A stretch of DNA of 64,000 nt, taken from Nocardioides daedukensis. Its GTDB lineage: Bacteria; Actinomycetota; Actinomycetes; Propionibacteriales; Nocardioidaceae. The DNA lies in assembly GCF_013408415.1 (NCBI RefSeq), contig NZ_JACCAA010000001.1:3224001-3288000 (forward strand), written 5' to 3'. The notes under the pieces are model-generated. The model had not been told where the DNA came from and did no database searches. It saw nothing but the letters and a program-made list of their open reading frames with translations. Positions within the stretch are counted from its first letter, which is position 1; every line of letters starts with the position of its first letter. A program made the position numbers and the translations under genes. Positions 54,198-62,591 of this stretch are shown piece after piece.

Positions 54198-54990
54198 GAA
54201 AGTCGGATGCGTGAGTGTGAGTCGACTAACGGTGGTCCGCGGCTCGGAACTCGGCGGCGGCATGGCATTCCGATTGTGAAACTCGAGCGCAGTGAACAGG
54301 TCCTATCTAATCGACGTTGGCTGGGGCGGCAGTGTTAGCCAGTCGGAGGAGAAGGAGCGCGCAAAGTTCTTGGTACCTCGCTACGCCGGGCGAGGCCTTC
54401 CAGGACGACCCTGGTGACGGAGAACGCGACGAGTCCGGTCCGGCGGCGTTCGAAGCAGCCCAGAGCGGCTGGATCGGCGTATGCGCGTCGCCGGCCCCGA
54501 GTGTGAAGTTCCTTCCCGGCGAACCAGTGCCTGCTGGAGTCGACCTTCTTGGGCCGACAGCGGGTCGGTGTGGACCGCGGTCGCCACTATGAGTGGTTCC
54601 TCGGCGCCTCAATTCGTTGGGGAGATGCGACCTCGTTCCAAGACTTGCAGCGTTGGTAGGGGCTGAGTTGATTGATCAGGATGCGGCTGATGTAGGCATC
54701 GGGTGGTTCTCACGGTCGCGACAATGAGCCAGCCGTGGGAGGCGTGCAGCAGAGTCTCTTGGACGAGGTCCTGGGCGAGATGGTGTCACCGGCGAGTGGA
54801 GCACGATTCGTTCGAACCACCTGCTGCGCAACGACGTCCGCCTCGGAGGTGAGCTCTTGAGAGGCAGGGTCGGGCGTCGGCGCCGGGATTGTGGCGACCA
54901 TGCGTCTATGACGCGCCGACGCCGAAGAGCGTGTCAGCCATCAACAAAGTCTCTCCGCCCCGCTGATGCGCGGCCGAGCGTTTCCGAGAG
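54198..54990. other. Degenerate region between IS21 and the enoyl-CoA hydratase gene
   Basis: No intact gene was found. The first 140 bases are the right flank of the IS21 target and continue a short open frame (ESRMRECESTNGG...) from the left flank. The middle holds a decayed sigma-factor gene described separately. The last 120 bases show nothing recognisable apart from the end of the enoyl-CoA hydratase transcript. Confidence 0.7.
54370..54860 (-). pseudogene. Fossil of a SigE-family ECF sigma factor
   Basis: On the minus strand, in three frames, are APLAGDT, then LAQDLVQETLLHASHGWLIVAT and then VENHP plus AYISRILINQLSPYQR. These line up with region 2 of SigE-type sigma factors (AEDLVQETLLR ... 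W.RI.. ENPDAYVRRILVN ...). A single missing base after GAGAACCACCC accounts for one frame change. Downstream frames give TDPLSAQEGRLQQAL and PPDRTRRVLRHQG, resembling region 4. Several shifts and a stop show it is dead. Borders are approximate. Confidence 0.45.
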
Positions 54991-55803
54991 TCAGCGGCGC
55001 GCGCGGGGACCGAAGATGGGGGCCACCTTCGTGAACGCGGCCGTGCGCCCGGCCCTGGTGTTGGAGGTGGCCAGCAGGAAGAGCTGCTCGGCGCGTTCCC
55101 GGGCGAAGGTGCGTCGTGCGCTGTCGGTGTAGGAGGCGTTGAAGAGACGCTTGGCGGCCGCGAGCGCGTCGGGCGAGCGGGCGGCCAGCTCGCGGGCGAA
55201 GTCCTCCGCGGCCGTGACCGGCTCTGCGGCCACCTCGGTGACCAGGCCCAGGTCGAGGGCTTCCTTGCCGGAGAGAGTCTGCGCAGTCATCGTCAGTCGC
55301 TTCGCGGTGTCGATGCCGACCACCTCGGAGAGCGAGCGGATGCCTGACATGTCGGGGATCAGTCCCCACCGTCCCTCGAGCACGGACCACTGCGAGTCGG
55401 GGGAGGCGAAGCGGAAGTCGGCGGCCAGTGCGATCTGGATGCCGCCGCCATAGCAGTGGCCCTCGACCGCGGCGATGACCGGGACCGGGAGCCTGCGCCA
55501 CGCCCAGCAGGCCTCCTGGAACGTGTTGGTGCCGCGGAACGGGTTGGGCACGAAGGCGCCGACGATGCCGGCGGGCTTCTTCATCACCGAGGCGAAGTCG
55601 AGGCCCGCGCAGAACGAGTCGCCCTCGCCCGAGATGATGACCGCGCGCAGGTCCCTGTCGCGACGGAGCTCGCGGGCTGTCTCGATCAGCTCGTCCAGCG
55701 TCTGGAGGGTCAGTGCATTGAGCTTGTCCGGTCGGTTGAGCCGGACATGGGCGATGCCCTCTGAGACGGAGGTGGTGACGAGTGCAGTCGCGGGATCGGG
55801 CAT
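54991..55803 (-). CDS. Enoyl-CoA hydratase/isomerase family protein
   Basis: A 270-residue crotonase-fold protein. The oxyanion-hole segments are AVIISGEGDSFCAGLDFASV and EGHCYGGGIQIALAADFRFA, with catalytic-region SVLEGRWGLIPDMSG, which has an Asp/Met pattern of the Ech/menB-like subgroup. It acts on acyl-CoA, probably in fatty-acid breakdown. ATG at 55803 is chosen over GTG at 55812. Single gene; substrate is unclear. Confidence 0.88.
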   Translation of the reverse strand: MPDPATALVTTSVSEGIAHVRLNRPDKLNALTLQTLDELIETARELRRDRDLRAVIISGEGDSFCAGLDFASVMKKPAGIVGAFVPNPFRGTNTFQEACWAWRRLPVPVIAAVEGHCYGGGIQIALAADFRFASPDSQWSVLEGRWGLIPDMSGIRSLSEVVGIDTAKRLTMTAQTLSGKEALDLGLVTEVAAEPVTAAEDFARELAARSPDALAAAKRLFNASYTDSARRTFARERAEQLFLLATSNTRAGRTAAFTKVAPIFGPRARR

Positions 55804-55840
55804 GTCGTCCACACTAGGTGCTGATCACCGGCCAACCGTC

Positions 55841-56296
55841 ATGATGGGCGACGTGATCCCTGCCCCACCACGGTTCCGCTTCCACGGCGAATGGCTGCTG
55901 GAGCGACCGCGCCACGACGTACACGCACAGCTCGTCGACCTGGAGCACTATCCGGACTGGTGGCCAGAGGTCCGGGCCGTCGCCAGCCTCGGCCCCGACG
56001 ATGCACGGGTGCTGATCAGTTCGAGGCTGCCGTGGACGCTCGATCTCGTGCTGCACGCCGTCAGTCGTGAGCTGGAGTGTCTCGAGACGACGCTGAGCGG
56101 CGACCTCGACGGAGTGGTGCGGTGGCGTCTGGAGGAGGCCGGTGAGGGGACCAGGCTGCTCTTCGAGCAGGAGGTCGAGGTCACCGGGCGCCTGCTGGGC
56201 CTCGCGTCGTACGCCGCCCGCCCGGTGCTGGTCTGGAACCACGACCGGATGGTCGCCTCCGCGGTGGCTCGGCTACGGTCGGCGCCGTGGCGATGA
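55841..56296 (+). CDS. SRPBCC-family protein
   Basis: A 151-residue START/Bet v1-like lipid or hydrophobe binding protein (FRFHGEWLLERPRHDVHAQL, DLEHYPDWWPEVRAVASLG, ARPVLVWNHDRMVASAV). The start is uncertain between ATG 55841, ATG 55844 and GTG 55853; an open frame further upstream is antisense to the hydratase gene. It overlaps the next gene by ten bases, so they form a small operon. Confidence 0.75.
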   Translation: MMGDVIPAPPRFRFHGEWLLERPRHDVHAQLVDLEHYPDWWPEVRAVASLGPDDARVLISSRLPWTLDLVLHAVSRELECLETTLSGDLDGVVRWRLEEAGEGTRLLFEQEVEVTGRLLGLASYAARPVLVWNHDRMVASAVARLRSAPWR

Positions 56297-56739
56297 CACC
56301 GACCAGGCTCAGGCGCACTATGAACCTGTGGCCGCCCTACGTGGCTGCCGGGATCAAGGTCCTCGACATCGCCGACGACTGGACCAGCGCCTCGGTGCGG
56401 ATGCGGGTGGGTCGGTTCAACGCCAACTACTTCGGTACGGCGTTCGGTGGCTCGCTCTCGGCGATGAGCGACCCGTTCTACACGTTGCTCGCCACCAACC
56501 AGCTCGGGCGCGACTACCTGGTGTGGGACACCGCTGGCGAGATCGAGTTCGTCACGCCCGGAACCGGTGAGGTCTTCGGGACCTACCACCTCTCCCATGC
56601 GGTGGCCGACGAGATCCGTGCCGAGGCAGCGAACGGCCAGAAGCACCTGCGTTGGTTCGAGACGGACCTGACCCACGCCGACGGCACCGTGGTCGCCCGG
56701 GTGCGCCGCCAGGTCTATGTGCGCCTCAAGCGGCGCTGA
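56287..56739 (+). CDS. DUF4442 hotdog-fold thioesterase-like protein
   Basis: A 150-residue single-hotdog protein with NLWPPYVAAGIKVLDIADDW, RFNANYFGTAFGGSLSAMSD and DYLVWDTAGEIEFVTPGTG, typical of the DUF4442 thioesterase-like family. It starts with GTG at 56287 inside the SRPBCC gene and ends four bases from the convergent VOC gene. Substrate is unknown; acyl-CoA is likely. Confidence 0.8.
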   Translation: MAMTPTRLRRTMNLWPPYVAAGIKVLDIADDWTSASVRMRVGRFNANYFGTAFGGSLSAMSDPFYTLLATNQLGRDYLVWDTAGEIEFVTPGTGEVFGTYHLSHAVADEIRAEAANGQKHLRWFETDLTHADGTVVARVRRQVYVRLKRR

Positions 56740-56742
56740 GGC

Positions 56743-57210
56743 TCAGCCGATGCAGAACTCGTTGCCCTCGGGGTCCGCCATCACCACGAAGTAGCCCTCG
56801 ACCTCGCCCGCCTCGGGGAAGTCCGCCGGGAAGCGGCGCAGCACGCTGGCACCGGCGAGCTGCACCTGCTCGACCTTCTCCTCGACGATCCGGGCGCGCT
56901 CGTCCAGGGAGAGGCCCTGGTCGCGACCGGTGGGATAGACGTCCAGGTGCAGGCGGTTCTTGTCGACCTTCTTCTCCCGGACGGCCTGGAACCAGATCGT
57001 CGGCCCGGCACCGGTCGGGTCATAGATCCGGTCCGCGCCGTCGCCGTCGTGGTCGAGCTCGTCCTCGGGCACACCGATGGAGACGTAGTAGGCATTCCAG
57101 CTCTCGAAGCCGTCCGGCGCAGGCTGCACCCGGTAGTCGAGCAGCGGCGCCCAGAACGCGACCTGCCGCTTGGGATCGATCGAGTCGATGGTCAGCTGCC
57201 AGTCAGTCAC
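56743..57210 (-). CDS. VOC-superfamily (glyoxalase-like) protein
   Basis: A 155-residue VOC protein with two beta-alpha-beta-beta modules: DWQLTIDSIDPKRQVAFWAPLL near the start and GYFVVMADPEGNEFCIG at the end, the last containing the conserved metal-binding Glu. The middle KVDKNRLHLDVYPTG holds the His of the second half. It is in the glyoxalase-like group common in actinobacteria, with no known substrate. Same strand as the SDR gene nine bases upstream. Confidence 0.82.
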   Translation of the reverse strand: MTDWQLTIDSIDPKRQVAFWAPLLDYRVQPAPDGFESWNAYYVSIGVPEDELDHDGDGADRIYDPTGAGPTIWFQAVREKKVDKNRLHLDVYPTGRDQGLSLDERARIVEEKVEQVQLAGASVLRRFPADFPEAGEVEGYFVVMADPEGNEFCIG

Positions 57211-57219
57211 GGTCGTCTC

Positions 57220-58017
57220 CTAGCGGGCGTCGAGAGCGGGGCGGTGGAACTGGGCCAGGGCGAACGGGCCGCCGACGTAGGCGGCTTCAGCCTCGTCGCC
57301 GGCCGCCACCGGGACCTGGTCGAGGAAGGCCTCGGCGTCGTCCTGGGGGTGATAGCCCAGCGCGCGCCCGGGGGCGAGGTCCCACCAGGCGCGGGTGTTG
57401 TTCGAGATGCCGTAGAGGATCGCGAAGCCGGGCGCCGGTGCGGTCAGGGCCGCCTCGACCATCCGCACGCAGTCGTCGTGGGAGAGCCACGTCGAGAGGC
57501 CCCTGGTGCTGGTCGGCTCGGCCAGGAAGGACCCGATCCGGCAGGCGATCGCATCGATGTCGTAGCGGTCGGCATAGAGGCTGAGCAGTGCCTCGGCGCT
57601 CACCTTCGCGACGCCGTAGAACGTGTCCGGGCGGGGTCGGGTGTCGACGCCGAGGTCGTCGGTGCGCGGCGTACGACCGACCGCGTGGTTGGAGGACGCG
57701 TGCACGATGCGGGTGACCTGGTGGGCGACCATCGCATCGAGCAGGGCGGCCGTGGTCACCACGTGCGAGTGGAACGTGTCCGGAAGGCTTGCCTCGGTCG
57801 GGTTGGAAGCGAGGTGGACGACGCCGTCGAGCCGTTGCGCTGCGAAGACCTCACTCACCGCGTCGGGATCGGCGCAGTCCTCGGTGTGCCAGGTGCCCTC
57901 GAAGCCGTCAGGAGCCGGGGCCCGGTCGAGGCCGACGACCTCGTGACCCCGGTCCGCGAGACCCACGGTGACCACCTGGCCGATGCTTCCGGCTGCTCCT
58001 GTGACGAGAACGCGCAT
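57220..58017 (-). CDS. NAD-dependent epimerase/dehydratase, uronate-dehydrogenase-like
   Basis: A 265-residue extended short-chain dehydrogenase. The NAD motif is VLVTGAAGSIGQVVTVGLA. The catalytic segment is RIVHASSNHAVGRTPR with the Tyr/Lys pair in DTFYGVAKVSAEALL. SSNHAVG and ACRIGSF followed by LSTWLSHDDCVRMVEAA resemble uronate dehydrogenases, which oxidise hexuronic acids. Other sugar substrates are possible. Probably co-transcribed with the VOC gene. Confidence 0.82.
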   Translation of the reverse strand: MRVLVTGAAGSIGQVVTVGLADRGHEVVGLDRAPAPDGFEGTWHTEDCADPDAVSEVFAAQRLDGVVHLASNPTEASLPDTFHSHVVTTAALLDAMVAHQVTRIVHASSNHAVGRTPRTDDLGVDTRPRPDTFYGVAKVSAEALLSLYADRYDIDAIACRIGSFLAEPTSTRGLSTWLSHDDCVRMVEAALTAPAPGFAILYGISNNTRAWWDLAPGRALGYHPQDDAEAFLDQVPVAAGDEAEAAYVGGPFALAQFHRPALDAR

Positions 58018-58211
58018 AACCCCACCCTAGACAGGTGGGGCCACGGGTCTGGGTGAGCGGGAGCCAGCGTCGGTAGGCGTCGATGGTGCGCTCGCCCGAC
58101 CCGATCCACCCAGTGGCGGAGGTCGTTGTCGGTCCGCGCCAGACGCTCGAGGGACGGGGCAAGTACGCCTGTCACCGCGGGTCGGCGGTCAGGTCATGGG
58201 TCAGGGGAAGC
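58018..58211. other. Gap with a possible eroded reading frame
   Basis: No intact gene. Two minus-strand frames give DNDLRHWV and then GERTIDAYRRWLPLTQTR, which read like one short protein broken by a single frameshift directly downstream of the LCP gene. The family is not recognised and the region may simply be noncoding. Confidence 0.3.
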
Positions 58212-59309
58212 TCAGCGGATCGGCGTGTGCGGCAGCAGCGTCTCCGGGTGCGCAGCGAACCACTCGGGCGCGCGGTCCTCGTTGACCGTTCGCCACAGGC
58301 GTGCCCCGGCAACGTCGTCGAGGAAGACCACGCTCTGCTGCCCGACCCGGCCGGCGCCCCGGACCGGGGCTGTGGTGAAGAAGAAGTTGTCCCGCTCCAC
58401 TTCTGAGATCTGCCGGAGCAGATGGCGGACCTGGCCGATGGCCCAGCCGTCGTCCAGGCTCAGGTTGGACGTCACCGCGTCCAGCACCCGATATCGGCCG
58501 ATCGGATCGGCCCACAGGTCCTGAGCGAGGGCCTTGGTGAGGATGGCCCGGAGCACGAGCTGCTGGCGGCGGACCCGATCCAGATCGCCGCCGGGAAGTC
58601 CATAGCGCTGCCGGACGAACTGGAGCGCAGCCTCGCCATCGAGGCGATGCCGGCCGGCGGTCCAGGTCTTGTCACGTGCGCTGTCGTGCACGGTGTCCTC
58701 GATCGTCACCTCGATCGGGCCGAGTGAGTCGATCATCGCCTTGAAACCGTCCCAGTCGACGACAGCGAGGTGATCGATCCGCACACCGGTGAGCTCCTCG
58801 ACGGTGCGGATGGCCAGCGAGGGCCCACCGAAGGAGAACCCGGCGTTGATCTTCGCACTGCCGTGCCCGGGGACGCGGACCCACGAATCGCGAGGTATCG
58901 ACACCACGGTCACGTTGTCGCGGTCGCCGGAGATGTGCACCAGCATCAGTGTGTCGCTGCGTTGGGCTCCGGGTAGCCAGGTCGGTGCCGTCGCGTCCTC
59001 GCCGGTGGTCTTGTCCTCGGAGCGACGGTCCGTGCCGATGACGAGAATGTTGGTGGCCTTCTTCGCCGTCCCGACCGGGGGCTTGACCGGGCGGTGGGTG
59101 AGACCGGTGAACACGTCAGGGATCCGCTCGATCTGGCTGGTCACCTTGTGATTGAGATACCAGGCGCCGCCCGCGCTCAGCCCCAGACAGAGGACCAGGC
59201 ACACGCCCACGGCCAGCAGTACCCGGCGTCGTCGGCGCCGCCGCCGGGCGGCCGGTGACGGATCGACCTGGATGTCGGTCTGCCCGGTGGTCTGCCTGTG
59301 GGTCCTCAT
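58212..59309 (-). CDS. LCP-family (LytR-CpsA-Psr) glycopolymer ligase
   Basis: A 365-residue membrane-anchored enzyme with a basic cytoplasmic end (ARRRRRRRRVLLAVG) and one helix, followed by an extracellular LCP domain. Conserved segments are ILVIGTDRRSED, RSDTLMLVHISGDRDNVTVVSIPRDSWV, KINAGFSFGGPSL and EAALQFVRQRYGLPGGDLDRVRRQQ, containing the Arg and Asp residues that bind polyprenyl pyrophosphate. It would attach a surface glycan to peptidoglycan or lipid. ATG at 59309 follows one base after the glycosyltransferase gene. Confidence 0.92.
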   Translation of the reverse strand: MRTHRQTTGQTDIQVDPSPAARRRRRRRRVLLAVGVCLVLCLGLSAGGAWYLNHKVTSQIERIPDVFTGLTHRPVKPPVGTAKKATNILVIGTDRRSEDKTTGEDATAPTWLPGAQRSDTLMLVHISGDRDNVTVVSIPRDSWVRVPGHGSAKINAGFSFGGPSLAIRTVEELTGVRIDHLAVVDWDGFKAMIDSLGPIEVTIEDTVHDSARDKTWTAGRHRLDGEAALQFVRQRYGLPGGDLDRVRRQQLVLRAILTKALAQDLWADPIGRYRVLDAVTSNLSLDDGWAIGQVRHLLRQISEVERDNFFFTTAPVRGAGRVGQQSVVFLDDVAGARLWRTVNEDRAPEWFAAHPETLLPHTPIR

Positions 59310-59310
59310 G

Positions 59311-60390
59311 TCAGTCCGGCTGCAACAGGAAGCGCGGGGGAGCACTGTCCCGGACAGCAGTCATGAGGGCCGCGCGGTGCAGACCCTCTGCGGTCAGGTC
59401 GTCCGGGTCGGACCACACGGCGAGTCCACGGCGGCCGAGCTCCATGGCGATCAGCCGCTGGTGGTCATCGGTGTGCTCGCCCAGGTCGCTGCGCCGTGGC
59501 AGCATGACCGGGCACTTGCCGTGCTCCAGGGTGAGCAGGGCGGTGCCCACCCCGGAATGGCTGATCACCAGGTCGGCCTCGGCCACGGCGTCGACGAGGA
59601 CATTGGCCGGAACGCTTTCCACCGCGGGGATCCGCAGCCCGTTGGTGTCGGTCGCCCCGGTCTGCCACAAGATCGTGGGCGACGTCGTGCACACGTCGGG
59701 CAACAGCGACACCAAGCGCTCCGCCGCGCGCCGGAAGCCGAAGTCACGCTGGGTCCCGAAGGTCACCACGACCTTGTCGATGGGACGCGGAGATCGCTGT
59801 GAGCCGGGGGCGAAGCCGTCGAGGACCGATCCTCGGAACTGCCAGCGACCAGCTGTCCAGCCGGGATATTGGCCATAGAGGCGGACACCGGGGATCCGAC
59901 TCACGACGGATCCGGAGACGCTCGACCCCTCGCTGCGCGCGGCACTCTCGATGTAGTGCGCAGCCAATCCGAGGGCCCGCGCTCTGGCCAGGAACGGTAT
60001 GGCGACCGCGGCGCCAGTGGACACCACGCGGGTGAACCGATGATGGTCCCCACCGAGGAGGCGTGCAGCCGCCGTGCTGTTGAGCACGGTGCCACGGAGG
60101 TCCTTCGGTCTGACGAACGGGATGTGGTGGACCGTCTCGCCGGAGAGAAGGTGGCGTGACTGGGGGGTGTCGAAGGTCGCCCACTCGACGTCATCCAACT
60201 GGGGCAGGAAGCGGGGGCGGAGTCGCAGCATCTGCTCGAGGTGTCCACCGTTCGAGGTGACCAGAAGCGTCCTTCCCGGGCGGATCCAGCACGGATCGGC
60301 AGTGATGCCCGCGGTCGTCCCCGGGGCCGGTTCCAGCGTGGGCGCAGCGCTCGGGACAGTCCCGTCGCGGCGATGATCCAGCATGGTCAT
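59311..60390 (-). CDS. Fused Alg14/Alg13-type (PssD/PssE-like) glycosyltransferase
   Basis: A 359-residue protein combining two parts normally made as separate subunits. The N-terminal half (RTLLVTSNGGHLEQMLRLRP, FTRVVSTGAAVAIPFLARA, AHYIESAARSEGSS) is Alg14/PssD-like, the acceptor and membrane part. The C-terminal half (VVVTFGTQRDFGFRRAAERL, ADLVISHSGVGTALLTLEHG, MLPRRSDLGEHTDDHQ) is Alg13/PssE-like, the donor-binding part. It would add an early sugar to a lipid-linked glycan. ATG 60390 has GAGGGGAGG upstream; a longer frame to 60528 was rejected. Confidence 0.82.
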   Translation of the reverse strand: MTMLDHRRDGTVPSAAPTLEPAPGTTAGITADPCWIRPGRTLLVTSNGGHLEQMLRLRPRFLPQLDDVEWATFDTPQSRHLLSGETVHHIPFVRPKDLRGTVLNSTAAARLLGGDHHRFTRVVSTGAAVAIPFLARARALGLAAHYIESAARSEGSSVSGSVVSRIPGVRLYGQYPGWTAGRWQFRGSVLDGFAPGSQRSPRPIDKVVVTFGTQRDFGFRRAAERLVSLLPDVCTTSPTILWQTGATDTNGLRIPAVESVPANVLVDAVAEADLVISHSGVGTALLTLEHGKCPVMLPRRSDLGEHTDDHQRLIAMELGRRGLAVWSDPDDLTAEGLHRAALMTAVRDSAPPRFLLQPD

Positions 60391-60595
60391 CCGATGCCTC
60401 CCCTCGTGAGTGCCACGTTGCAAACCTAAGGACGCTGGGACCTGTGCAGCGTCGCCCATTTCGGGGAAGTCCTTCGAATCGCCTGTCCAGGCAAGGAATT
60501 CCCTCATTTCGATGACCTCGATGGCCACGGGTCGTGCCTAGGATCCGGGCAGGCTGTCACGCCAGTCACCCGACGTCGTTGACGAGAGAAGAGCC
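60391..60595. promoter_or_regulatory. Divergent promoter region of the two glycosyltransferase genes
   Basis: A 205-base intergenic region with both 5' leaders. catttcg occurs near 60455 and 60505 and a GGAAGTCCTT/AAGGAATTCC pair lies between. No clear operator or promoter hexamers could be assigned. Confidence 0.35.
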
Positions 60596-61576
60596 ATGAA
60601 CGCCGCACCACTGCCAGTCCCGATCGATCCTGACCTCTCTGCGGAACGAGGCGCCAACGGGCAACCCGATCACGTGGTCTCGGCCGTGGTGCCCACCCGG
60701 GACCGCCCGATCATGGTCCGCCGGGCCATCGAGTCGATTCTGGCCCAGGACCATCCCGGACCGATCGAGGTGATCGTGGTCTTCGACGGCACCGAGCCCG
60801 ACCAGAGCCTGGTCAGCACCCGACCGGGACGCACCGTCCGGGTTCTCGGCAACGCACGCACCCCCGGGCTTGCGGGTGGTCGCAACACCGGGATCCTGGC
60901 GGCCCGCGGAAACGTCATCGCGTTCTGCGACGACGACGACCACTGGCTCCCGGGCAAGCTCCGGGCCCAACTCGACGCGCTCGACGACGACCCCCATGCG
61001 GAGTTCGTGACGACCGCGATGACCGTCGACTATGACGGTCGGCGCACCGACCGGCTCGCCGGCTGCGACCAGGTCAGCCATCAACAGCTGATCAGTTCAC
61101 GGATGGCGATGCTCCACTCCTCCACGTTCGTGGTGCGTCGTGATGCACTGGTCGACGACATCGGCCTGGTCGACGAGACACTTCCGCGCAGCATGGCCGA
61201 GGACTGGGACCTACTGCTGCGCGCGGCGCGGCGTCGCCCGATCGTGCACGTCGACCGTCCCCTGGTCGACGTGACGTGGGGGGCGACCTCCTACTTCGCC
61301 GATCAGTGGCAGATCCGCAACGAAGCACGGTTGTGGTTGCTCGAGCATCATCCCGAGATCAGCCGGGACGAGCGTGGAGCCGCGCTGCACTTCAGCAAGT
61401 TGGCCTTCGGGCACGCCGCGCTCGGCCAGCGTCGCGAGGCCATGCGATGGTCGGCCCGGGCGTTTCGGCGGAACCCGCGCGAGCCCCGCACCGTGCTCGC
61501 CCTCCTGGTCGCCACGCGGCTGGTGCGCTGGGAGTTCGTGGTGCGGATGCTCAACACGCGGGGTCGGGGCATCTGA
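60596..61576 (+). CDS. Glycosyltransferase family 2
   Basis: A 326-residue GT-A glycosyltransferase. The nucleotide-binding start is VSAVVPTRDRPIMVRRAIESIL, the DXD-type metal motif is VIAFCDDDDHWLPGK near residue 105, and the acceptor-side motif is LPRSMAEDWDLLLRAARR (the ED-W signature). The C-terminal 80 residues are helical. AGAGAAGAG lies before ATG 60596. Donor and acceptor are unknown; surface glycan synthesis is inferred from neighbours. Confidence 0.9.
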   Translation: MNAAPLPVPIDPDLSAERGANGQPDHVVSAVVPTRDRPIMVRRAIESILAQDHPGPIEVIVVFDGTEPDQSLVSTRPGRTVRVLGNARTPGLAGGRNTGILAARGNVIAFCDDDDHWLPGKLRAQLDALDDDPHAEFVTTAMTVDYDGRRTDRLAGCDQVSHQQLISSRMAMLHSSTFVVRRDALVDDIGLVDETLPRSMAEDWDLLLRAARRRPIVHVDRPLVDVTWGATSYFADQWQIRNEARLWLLEHHPEISRDERGAALHFSKLAFGHAALGQRREAMRWSARAFRRNPREPRTVLALLVATRLVRWEFVVRMLNTRGRGI

Positions 61577-61586
61577 GCCCGGTGCT

Positions 61587-62591
61587 TCAGCGCAGATAGC
61601 CATAGCGGGCGAGCAGCGGTGCGGTGAACGCGGTGACAGCGCGTCGCTGGGCAGGATCCTGGTGCTCCCGCCAGGCCACATCCGGGACGAGGTCAATCGC
61701 CCCCGTGCGGAAGCGCATCGGGTTCCCTGCGCACGAGTGGGTGGTCTGCAACATCACGGTGGTGCGGTGGATGTGGCCGACCCCGGCGTCGATCCCGGCG
61801 AACCGGAGCGCGCGGTCACTGCTGGTGACGGGATCGGTGACGAAGTCCTCATAACGCAGCCGCAGCAGGGGGACCGACCGGCCCAGCGGCTCGATACCGG
61901 CGTTGTGAACGATCCACGAGCGAGACACCTCCCACGAGGAGAGCCGGGCCATCAGCTGGTGCTCGGCGCCGACGGCTTCGGGGCGGCGTACGGACTTGGC
62001 CCAGGAATGGGCCACCCCGCGGCTGTCGCGCACGCAGTGCAGCACGCGCAGGTCGATGTCCGGCGAGCGAGCCAGGCACCACGCGAGCGAGACCTGCTTG
62101 CTCGAGTCGATGAGGATCGAGCCGGTCAGCTCGTGTGCCGCTCGATAGAGGAGCGCGTAGGCAGCGACGTACTCCTGGACCTCCGCACGGAGGCTGCGCG
62201 CGCCGCTCGCGATCGCCGGGATGCGCCGGGCGCGGTCCACCCGTGCCTTCAGCCAGGCCATCCGGTCGACGTCGACCTCGGCCCACCCGCCGAACGCCGC
62301 GGCGCCGACGCGAGTCCAGAACGGACACTGCAGGAAGGGCACCCCGCAGGCGCACAGCTCGTTGCGGCGGATGCCGCGCTCCCACAGGTGCATCACCTCG
62401 CCGAGGCCGTGGATGCCGCGAGCCTCACCCAGGGTACGCTCGATCAACGTCGTCCCGCTGCGACCCAGGCCGGCGAGGAAGAGCACCGGCACGGGTGTCG
62501 CTGCGTCCCCTGCTGGCGGCGGCGTCCCGGAGCGCAACGCCCGGTCAGTCACGGCCGCCCCGAACGCCACGAGGGCGTCTCGCCGAGCCAC
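61587..62591 (-). CDS. Sulfotransferase family protein (1)
   Basis: A 334-residue PAPS-dependent sulfotransferase. The 5'-phosphosulfate loop is VLFLAGLGRSGTTLIERTLG near residue 36, and the 3'-phosphate motif is LRVLHCVRDSRGVAHSW. SILIDSSKQVSLAW and LLRLRYEDFVTDP are also family features. The start, GTG at 62591, lies 43 bases inside the upstream sulfotransferase gene. It would transfer sulfate to a sugar of the surface glycan. Confidence 0.85.
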   Translation of the reverse strand: MARRDALVAFGAAVTDRALRSGTPPPAGDAATPVPVLFLAGLGRSGTTLIERTLGEARGIHGLGEVMHLWERGIRRNELCACGVPFLQCPFWTRVGAAAFGGWAEVDVDRMAWLKARVDRARRIPAIASGARSLRAEVQEYVAAYALLYRAAHELTGSILIDSSKQVSLAWCLARSPDIDLRVLHCVRDSRGVAHSWAKSVRRPEAVGAEHQLMARLSSWEVSRSWIVHNAGIEPLGRSVPLLRLRYEDFVTDPVTSSDRALRFAGIDAGVGHIHRTTVMLQTTHSCAGNPMRFRTGAIDLVPDVAWREHQDPAQRRAVTAFTAPLLARYGYLR

